Shown: positions 1-4,747 of the stretch, in pieces
Numbering within the stretch: the stretch's first letter is position 1
How the letters are laid out: each line of letters opens with the position of its first letter
Source of the DNA: Synergistaceae bacterium UBA5560
Lineage (GTDB): Bacteria; Synergistota; Synergistia; Synergistales; Aminiphilaceae
Reading direction: 5' to 3'
DNA length: 5,328 nucleotides
Assembly (NCBI GenBank): GCA_002425685.1
Contig: DIMS01000119.1
Coordinates: 10,059 to 15,386, forward strand
Made by a program: the position numbers and the translations under genes
The notes under the pieces: generated by a model
Databases searched by the model: none
What the model saw: only the letters and a program-made list of their open reading frames with translations
What the model was told of the DNA's origin: nothing

Positions 1-168
1 CGGCCGCCTGCGCGGATCCTTTCCCTCGATGACATGCGACATGCCGCGACTCGGTTTCCAGAGAAGAAAAACGCAGAGATCGGCCGGCACATCCGCGAAA
101 GTCCTTCAGCAGCATGAAATCGCATCAGGCGACAAAAGCTCTGTCCTTGCGATGAGTCTTCCGGACTA

Positions 169-197
169 TTGCTCCAAAAATGACGAGAAATTATACT
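169..197 (+). promoter_or_regulatory. Candidate sigma-70 promoter for the cyclase gene
   Basis: TTGCTC (169-174) and TATACT (192-197) are separated by exactly 17 bp. The -10 matches the consensus at five of six positions; the -35 matches only its TTG half. Transcription would start near 204 and give a leader of about 330 nt before the TTG start at 532. The -10 overlaps a perfect minus-strand TATAAT (195 to 190), so leftward initiation is also possible, though no good -35 is seen for it. This is inferred from sequence only. Confidence 0.4.
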
Positions 198-217
198 TGG
201 AAAGAATTTGAGATGGC

Positions 218-227
218 GAGAATTCTC
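218..227. repeat. 10-bp perfect palindrome in the leader
   Basis: GAGAATTCTC is a perfect palindrome lying about 14-24 bp downstream of the inferred transcription start of the candidate promoter at 169-197. That is a reasonable position for a dimeric repressor operator. It may also be chance; no second copy was found in the window. Confidence 0.25.
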
Positions 228-466
228 TGCTTTGTCTTTCGCAATAACTGATCGGAATGAAATTTAAAAGTTAATCTCAAGAAGATTTTCCAGGAGCATT
301 CTTTTTCAGTGGTGTCTCAGATCTTTGCAGCGGCACGGGCGCGGCAGGAAGAAACGTCCGGCGGGAATGCTTTGTGTGCACGGAGTGAAAGTACATCCAC
401 AGCCATGTTGAAGACCGCTGCGTGTGCCCGACGTAGCGGAGAAAGGGCGAAAAACCGCCGCTCTGA

Positions 467-514
467 CGCATTTTTTGATTGTGAAGAAATCTTTAATTGA
501 GTCGCTTTTTTGAT
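467..514 (+). repeat. Pair of T-rich direct repeats upstream of the cyclase start
   Basis: CGCATTTTTTGAT (467-479) and CGCTTTTTTGAT (503-514) are near-identical, differing by one inserted A, and begin 36 bp apart. The second copy ends directly before the Shine-Dalgarno GGAGGG (515-520). They could be regulator or RNA-binding protein sites, or low-complexity coincidence built on T-tracts. Confidence 0.35.
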
Positions 515-520
515 GGAGGG
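515..520 (+). promoter_or_regulatory. Ribosome binding site for the TTG start at 532
   Basis: GGAGGG ends 11 nt before the TTG at 532, slightly longer than ideal. It is the strongest Shine-Dalgarno upstream of the long form of the cyclase. A second one, GGGAG at 564-568, sits 5 nt before an in-frame GTG at 574, so the start is not settled. Confidence 0.45.
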
Positions 521-531
521 TATCGGGATCG

Positions 532-2670
532 TTGTTTGAGAAAAACGTATCGAAAAACATGACGGGAGACTTTGTGTCAGCGGTGGGGGGCTTTTTACGT
601 CGTCGCTTCCCTGTCCCGTCGCTCCGGGTACCCTCTTTTCTCCGCTCACCCGCACGGCGATTCCCGGTCGGACTCTGTCTGTCCGTTTTGTTCTTTCTGT
701 GCACGGCGGCGGCGGGAAATGCCCTGGACATGCGACCTTTACCGAACGTGACTTCCTCCACCTCGCCCGTGGTGCGGTACGGTATGGTGGAACACCCTCC
801 TCTCTTTTTCCGGGATGCTCAGGGAACCTATCAGGGGTTCTTCGTCGACCTGCTTCGTTACGTGGCAGAGCGGGAGGGGTGGCGCCTGGAGTTTACTGAG
901 GCGCCGGGAGACCACCTGGTGGAGATGTTGCAGGCGGGAGAGCTCGATCTTTTGAGTATGGCGCCCACGCCGCGCCTGGAAAGGCTTTTCGACTTCAGCA
1001 CTGTGCAGCATCATGCCACCTGGTACACCTTTTTCACCAGACCCGGCGTACAGATGCTGACCTACGCGGACCTCAACGGCCGCAGCGTGGCCATCCAGCG
1101 CGGTTTTTACGCTGTGAGCGAACTCCGCTATCTGACGGAGCAACTCGGCCTGCGCTGCACCATTCTGGAGACGTCCGGCATGGAAGAAGCTTTCAACCTG
1201 CTCCTGCGCGGGGAGGCGGACGTCTGTGCGGCGGAGCAGCTCACAGCCCTTTCCTTTGCGAGGCGCCACGATCTCCGGCGGAGCCCCGTCGTCTTCGCTC
1301 CGTCCCGCATCTATTTCGGCACGACGAAGGGGCAGAACGCCGCCATACTCCGCACGCTGGACGTGTATCTTCGGGAACTGCTCGATTCTCCCACCTCACC
1401 CTACTACCGTTGGCAACGGCAATGGTTCTACGACGAAGAACTCACGTTCTTTCCCCAGTGGGCTCTCATTGCCTTTCTCTGTTCCGCCGTCTTCCTCGTT
1501 CTCCTGGCGGCGGGCGTGGTGCTTCTCGGAAGAAAAGAGAGGGCGCTCCGCAAAGCGGGAGAGCGCACTGCACGGCATCTCGCCTACGAGAAGGTCCTTT
1601 CGGACTGTGCCCGTCTGTTTCTCACCCCCGGGGAAGGGGAGGAGGTGCTCTCCCGTGTCTGCGAGCGCCTGTGCGACCTCTCGGAGGTGAAGTGGGTTGC
1701 CGTGTACCGGAATCAACGGTACACGGCAGAAGGATATACGGCTCAACTCGTTGCCGAAACAGGCCTGTCCCTTGCCACTCCCCACATCTCCCGGATCAGG
1801 AGAATGCTGCTCCGGGAGGTTCCCCGGGAGTGGGTGGCAGCCCTCGCGGAAGGCCGTCCCTGGCAGGAGGATGCGGTAGCGCTTCAGGAACGGCGGGAAC
1901 TTTTCCCCGTAAACACGGGGAACGACTCCCTGCTTCTGCTTCCTCTCCACGAAGGGAAGCGCTGGTGGGGAACGATGGTCTTTGCGGGCGCGAGGGAGCG
2001 TCTTTGGAATGCCGAGGTCACGGGCATTCTCGAAACGGTGACGAACATGGCGGGAACTTCTCTCTCCCGACAGAGGGCGGAAGAAAAGTTGCTGCGCCTC
2101 GCCGCGACGGACGGACTCACCGGGCTTGCCAACCGCCGGGCTTTCTTCGGGGCACTCGAACGGGAGATCGCCCGGAGTGCCCGCCACGGGAGTTCCCTCT
2201 CCCTGGCGATCCTCGACGTGGACCACTTCAAGGAAGTGAACGACCGCTACGGCCACGACGCGGGGGACGAGGTCCTCCGGGAGCTTGCCCGAGTTCTTCT
2301 TCGGGGCATCAGAAAGGAGGATTTTCTGGGGCGCATCGGAGGCGAGGAGTTCGGCGTGCTTTTCCCCGAGATGGGGGAGGATGCGGCCGTCGTCGTTGCG
2401 GAGCGCCTGCGGGGCCTTGTGGAGTGCCATTCCTTTTTCGTCACCTCCGGCGGGGAGCGGCTCTCGTTGCGTCTCACCGTGAGCATCGGCGTGGCACCCT
2501 TCCTCGGCAAAGGAGACACGGCACGCCATTTCTACCGCAGGGCGGACGGCGTTCTCTACGGTGCCAAGACCTCCGGCAGGAACGGCGTTCATGTCTGGAC
2601 GTCTCCGGAAGAGCCCGGAGCAACAGAGAAGCGCCAGGAGATTTTCCGGGCTGAAGAGTCCAAAGAATAA
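532..2670 (+). CDS. Membrane sensor diguanylate cyclase: SBP_bac_3-like, TM, GAF and GGDEF domains
   Basis: This 712-residue protein is predicted to make cyclic di-GMP from two GTP at the inner membrane in response to a periplasmic ligand. A hydrophobic signal or anchor segment (about 45-61, possible cleavage after Ala64) is followed by a periplasmic substrate-binding-protein-like domain (about 80-303), one membrane span (about 307-333), a GAF-like domain (about 350-512) and a GGDEF domain (about 520-690). The cyclase looks active: DGLTGLANRR at 527-536, DVDHF at 562-566, NDRYGHDAGD at 570-579 and the signature GGEEF at 603-607. Arg594-Lys-Glu-Asp597 lies nine residues before GGEEF, the normal place for the RxxD product-inhibition site. 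The ligand is unknown; the domain resembles amino-acid-type binding proteins fused to signalling outputs. The TTG start gives an unusually long Arg-rich N-region; ATG 559 or GTG 574 (GGGAG 5 nt upstream) are alternatives. Function is sure at family level; the start is not. Confidence 0.93.
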   Translation: MFEKNVSKNMTGDFVSAVGGFLRRRFPVPSLRVPSFLRSPARRFPVGLCLSVLFFLCTAAAGNALDMRPLPNVTSSTSPVVRYGMVEHPPLFFRDAQGTYQGFFVDLLRYVAEREGWRLEFTEAPGDHLVEMLQAGELDLLSMAPTPRLERLFDFSTVQHHATWYTFFTRPGVQMLTYADLNGRSVAIQRGFYAVSELRYLTEQLGLRCTILETSGMEEAFNLLLRGEADVCAAEQLTALSFARRHDLRRSPVVFAPSRIYFGTTKGQNAAILRTLDVYLRELLDSPTSPYYRWQRQWFYDEELTFFPQWALIAFLCSAVFLVLLAAGVVLLGRKERALRKAGERTARHLAYEKVLSDCARLFLTPGEGEEVLSRVCERLCDLSEVKWVAVYRNQRYTAEGYTAQLVAETGLSLATPHISRIRRMLLREVPREWVAALAEGRPWQEDAVALQERRELFPVNTGNDSLLLLPLHEGKRWWGTMVFAGARERLWNAEVTGILETVTNMAGTSLSRQRAEEKLLRLAATDGLTGLANRRAFFGALEREIARSARHGSSLSLAILDVDHFKEVNDRYGHDAGDEVLRELARVLLRGIRKEDFLGRIGGEEFGVLFPEMGEDAAVVVAERLRGLVECHSFFVTSGGERLSLRLTVSIGVAPFLGKGDTARHFYRRADGVLYGAKTSGRNGVHVWTSPEEPGATEKRQEIFRAEESKE
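1698..1728. repeat. Perfect 12-bp inverted repeat, 7-nt loop, inside the cyclase gene
   Basis: TGCCGTGTACCG (1698-1709) and CGGTACACGGCA (1717-1728) are exact reverse complements flanking the loop GAATCAA; a T-G wobble at 1697/1729 could add a thirteenth pair. It encodes residues 389-399 in the GAF domain. With equal base frequencies, a perfect 12-bp hairpin with a loop of 10 or less would be expected about 0.003 times in a window this size, so it is probably not random. It lacks a following T-tract and is not a typical intrinsic terminator. Confidence 0.85.
1903..1922. repeat. Perfect 8-bp inverted repeat with tetraloop inside the cyclase gene
   Basis: TTCCCCGT (1903-1910) and ACGGGGAA (1915-1922) form a GC-rich 8-bp stem closed by AAAC. 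It falls in the same GAF-coding stretch as the 12-bp hairpin about 175 bp upstream. Taken alone, an 8-bp hairpin could arise by chance in 5 kb. Confidence 0.7.
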
Positions 2671-2672
2671 CG

Positions 2673-2701
2673 TTTCCGCTTTTCCCTCCCCGTTGTACAA
2701 T
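2673..2701 (+). promoter_or_regulatory. Weak candidate promoter upstream of zupT
   Basis: TACAAT (2696-2701) is a five-of-six match to the -10 box. The hexamer 17 bp upstream, TTTCCG (2673-2678), is a poor -35. It lies in the 80-bp gap between the cyclase stop and the zupT start, where no terminator hairpin is visible, so zupT may use its own promoter or read-through from the cyclase gene. Confidence 0.3.
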
Positions 2702-2750
2702 GCAGGAATCATTGCGCATCGCACCCATCTGCAAAGGGGAGACGACGATC

Positions 2751-3611
2751 ATGAACAGCGCCTTCTGGTTTGCTTTCGGGCTCACCGCCTTTGCCGGTCT
2801 CTCCACGGGAATCGGCAGTGCCATCGCATTCTTCGCCAAACGGACGGACTATCGCTTTCTCTCCTGGGCGACGGGATTCTCCGCGGGGGTCATGCTCTAC
2901 GTGGCCTTCACGGAAATTCTCGGCAAAGCCTCGGAAGCCCTCGTCGCGGCCCGAGGCGAGGCGGTGGGAAACTGGCTCACCGCGGCGTCCTTCTTCGGCG
3001 GGATCCTCCTCATTCTCGCCATCGACCGCTTTGTTCCCGCACCGGAGAACCCCCACGAAGTGCCGGACGTCATGCCCAAGGGAATGGCCAAGGCTTCTCC
3101 GGACCCAAAGGGAGAGCGCACCCTTGCTTCCCATCCCTCCGCCGTTCCCAAGGGAGAAGCGGACCTGCACCGCATGGGACTCTTCTGTGCTCTCGCCATC
3201 GGCATCCACAACTTTCCCGAGGGGCTCGCCACCTTTCTCGCCGCCCTGGAGGACCCGACCCTCGGCGTGGCCATCGCCATCGCCATCGCGCTGCACAACA
3301 TCCCCGAGGGCATCAGCGTCTCCGTGCCGATCTACTACGCCACGGGAAACCGCCGCAGGGCCTTTCTCTACTCCCTCCTTTCCGGCCTCGCCGAGCCCGT
3401 GGGCGCCCTCGTGGGATATCTGCTCCTCCTTCCCTTCATCAGCCAGGAACTTATGGGGTATCTCTTCGGAGGTGTAGCGGGCATCATGGTGTATATTTCT
3501 CTCGATGAACTGCTTCCCGCGTCGCGGGCCTACGGAAAGGGACACGACTCCCTCTACGGATTGCTCGGCGGCATGGGGGTCATGGCACTGAGCCTGCTGC
3601 TTCTGCAGTGA
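2751..3611 (+). CDS. zupT: ZIP-family divalent metal transporter ZupT
   Basis: This 286-residue inner-membrane protein is predicted to import divalent metal ions such as zinc, with broad specificity in characterised ZupT proteins. Eight hydrophobic segments fit the ZIP fold: about 3-28, 37-57, 75-94, 140-165, 170-195, 203-228, 233-253 and 266-286. The transport-site motifs are intact: HNFPEG at 153-158 in TM4 and HNIPEG at 182-187 in TM5, with Glu55 in TM2 and Glu215 in TM6 at expected places. The C-terminal half follows E. coli ZupT closely (SGLAE, VAGIMV, DELLP, ending in LLLLQ). The TM3-TM4 loop (about 95-140) is roughly 30 residues longer than in the 257-residue E. coli protein and carries three Pro-Lys-Gly repeats. 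The ATG at 2751 is chosen because homology begins at MNSAFWFAFGLT and AAAGGGGA lies about 10 nt upstream; the in-frame ATG at 2700 would add 17 residues unlike the family. pheA starts 19 bp after its stop. Confidence 0.93.
   Translation: MNSAFWFAFGLTAFAGLSTGIGSAIAFFAKRTDYRFLSWATGFSAGVMLYVAFTEILGKASEALVAARGEAVGNWLTAASFFGGILLILAIDRFVPAPENPHEVPDVMPKGMAKASPDPKGERTLASHPSAVPKGEADLHRMGLFCALAIGIHNFPEGLATFLAALEDPTLGVAIAIAIALHNIPEGISVSVPIYYATGNRRRAFLYSLLSGLAEPVGALVGYLLLLPFISQELMGYLFGGVAGIMVYISLDELLPASRAYGKGHDSLYGLLGGMGVMALSLLLLQ
3270..3287 (+). repeat. Tandem hexamer GCCATC x3 in zupT
   Basis: Three exact GCCATC units encode Ala-Ile-Ala-Ile-Ala-Ile in TM5, immediately before Ala-Leu and the HNIPEG metal-site motif. 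Gain or loss of one unit would preserve the reading frame but shift the helix by two residues. Confidence 0.7.
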
Positions 3612-3630
3612 GCGGAAACGGAAGAACGGG

Positions 3631-4743
3631 GTGACGGATGTGGACGGTGAAAAACTCGCGGAACTGCGTCGTGACATCAACCGCATCGACGGAGAGATCG
3701 TGGCGCTTCTTCGGGAACGGGTCGGGGCGGCGCGACGGATCGGCCTCGCCAAGGGGGATGGGCCGGTGTACGATCCCGCCCGGGAGGCGGAGGTGCTGGA
3801 ACGGGTGCAGGAACATGCCTGCTCCGGAAATGCCGAACCGGACAGGGCACTTGCGGCCTCTCTGGGGGCGATCTACCGGGAGGTGCTCTCCCTGTGTCGT
3901 GGGGTACAGAGCCCGCTGCAGGTCGCGGTGCTCGGGCCCCAGGGTTCCTTCTCGGAGGATGCAGCCCGGACGGCCCTGGGGTCGGCGGTGACGCTGCGGT
4001 ACCAGGGGTCGATTCCGGACATCTTCAGGACCCTCGACAACGGCGGAGCCGATCTCGGAGTGGTGCCCATCGAAAACACCATCGAGGGGGCGGTGCTCTT
4101 CACGCTGGATGCCTTTGCGGGGGCTTCGAAGGACCTTCGGGTACAGAGCGAACTCTCGCTGCCCATCCGACACTTTCTCGTCTCGGAAGCGGCATCCCTA
4201 GCGGACGTGACGGAGGTGCGCTCCCATCCCCAGGCGCTTGCCCAGTGCCGCGTCTGGCTCCGGACGAACCTTCCCGGCGCGGTCCTGGTCGCCGCGGACA
4301 GCACCAGCGGCGCCGCCGCATCGGTGAAGGGCCTGCGGCATGCTGCGGCCGTCTGCTCCCGGGGAGCCGCAGTGCACCACGAGCTGCCCGTTCTCGCCGA
4401 GCATATCCAGGACCAGCCGGGGAACTCCACCCGTTTCTGGGTCGTGGGAAAGGGACCGGTACGTTCGGGGCCGAAGAACAAAACCTCCGTGCTCTTCAAC
4501 GTGGCCCATCGTCCGGGAACGCTTTTCGCCGCTCTCGAACCTCTCTACACCACGCTGCGGAATCTCACCCACATCCAGTCGCGCCCGCTGGCGGGCAATC
4601 CCTTCGAGTATCTCTTCTTCGTCGATTTCGAGGGACACGAGGAGGAGGAGACGGTGAAGAAGGTGCTCGCCGCCATGGCGGAGCACTGCACCTTCTTCCG
4701 CGTCCTCGGTTCCTATCCCTTCCGGAGTGTGGAAGACCTGTAG
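3631..4743 (+). CDS. pheA: Bifunctional chorismate mutase / prephenate dehydratase (P-protein)
   Basis: This 370-residue cytoplasmic enzyme is predicted to convert chorismate to prephenate and then to phenylpyruvate, the committed steps toward phenylalanine. The N-terminal AroQ-type chorismate mutase (about 8-92) keeps residues matching the E. coli active site: Arg13, Arg30, Lys41, Asp48, Arg51, Glu52 and probably Gln93. The prephenate dehydratase domain (about 96-275) has GPQGSFSE at 102-109, VVPIENTIEGAV at 144-155 and the catalytic TRF at 267-269. A C-terminal ACT domain (about 285-366) should bind phenylalanine for feedback control. There the usual ESRP motif reads QSRP (316-319) and the GALV-type motif reads GTLF (296-299). 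The GTG at 3631 has GGAAG 6 nt upstream; the GTG at 3640 is a weaker alternative. A 19-bp gap after zupT suggests co-transcription. Length is close to the E. coli protein (386). No attenuator or T-box is visible. Confidence 0.95.
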   Translation: MTDVDGEKLAELRRDINRIDGEIVALLRERVGAARRIGLAKGDGPVYDPAREAEVLERVQEHACSGNAEPDRALAASLGAIYREVLSLCRGVQSPLQVAVLGPQGSFSEDAARTALGSAVTLRYQGSIPDIFRTLDNGGADLGVVPIENTIEGAVLFTLDAFAGASKDLRVQSELSLPIRHFLVSEAASLADVTEVRSHPQALAQCRVWLRTNLPGAVLVAADSTSGAAASVKGLRHAAAVCSRGAAVHHELPVLAEHIQDQPGNSTRFWVVGKGPVRSGPKNKTSVLFNVAHRPGTLFAALEPLYTTLRNLTHIQSRPLAGNPFEYLFFVDFEGHEEEETVKKVLAAMAEHCTFFRVLGSYPFRSVEDL

Positions 4744-4747
4744 GAGG

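Larger units (their letters stand above)
1..531. other. Intergenic region / long 5' leader, no convincing gene
   Basis: This stretch holds no ORF with family resemblance or convincing codon bias. It is more AT-rich than the genes to its right, especially from about 170 to 310 and from 465 to 540, as expected of a regulatory region. It contains a candidate rightward promoter (169-197), a 10-bp palindrome (218-227), two 7-bp inverted repeats with long loops (208-214 with 274-280, and 327-333 with 415-421), and two T-rich direct repeats (467-479 and 503-514). I could not match it to a riboswitch class I know: the GEMM-type c-di-GMP, TPP, cobalamin and SAM core motifs are not visible. At the far left the minus strand can be read as a short protein start running off the edge (ATG at 42-40 or 35-33), but 11-14 codons are too few to call a gene. 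Confidence 0.6.

Noticed and set aside
29..211. 60-codon plus-strand open frame near the left edge
   Set aside because: There is no ribosome binding site before the ATG, no family resemblance, and it runs through the candidate promoter region.
434..476. AGCGG/CCGCT with inner GGCG/CGCC followed by a run of six T, as an intrinsic terminator or attenuator
   Set aside because: The outer stem is short with a large 5' bulge, and eight unpaired bases separate it from the T-run, so it does not fit a working intrinsic terminator.
516..635. GAGGGTA at the Shine-Dalgarno (516-522) pairing with TACCCTC (629-635) in the coding region, as translational self-masking
   Set aside because: A 7-bp match across more than 100 nt is likely by chance, and other local structures would compete.
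2603..2620. CTCCGG/CCGGAG hairpin near the 3' end of the cyclase gene, as a terminator
   Set aside because: It is only 6 bp, lies before the stop codon and has no T-tract; such repeats are common in GC-rich DNA.
1396..2724. A 442-codon open frame on the minus strand opposite the cyclase gene
   Set aside because: It is a shadow of GC-rich coding sequence. The plus-strand protein has clear SBP, GAF and GGDEF motifs across the same span, and the minus-strand translation shows no family features.
2700..2750. Longer zupT from the ATG at 2700
   Set aside because: The extra 17 residues do not resemble ZupT N-termini and the ribosome site fits the ATG at 2751; the ATG at 2700 also overlaps the candidate -10 box.
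2709..3752. A 347-codon open frame on the minus strand opposite zupT and the start of pheA
   Set aside because: It crosses two genes with unmistakable family motifs on the plus strand, and its product is low-complexity with no recognisable domain.
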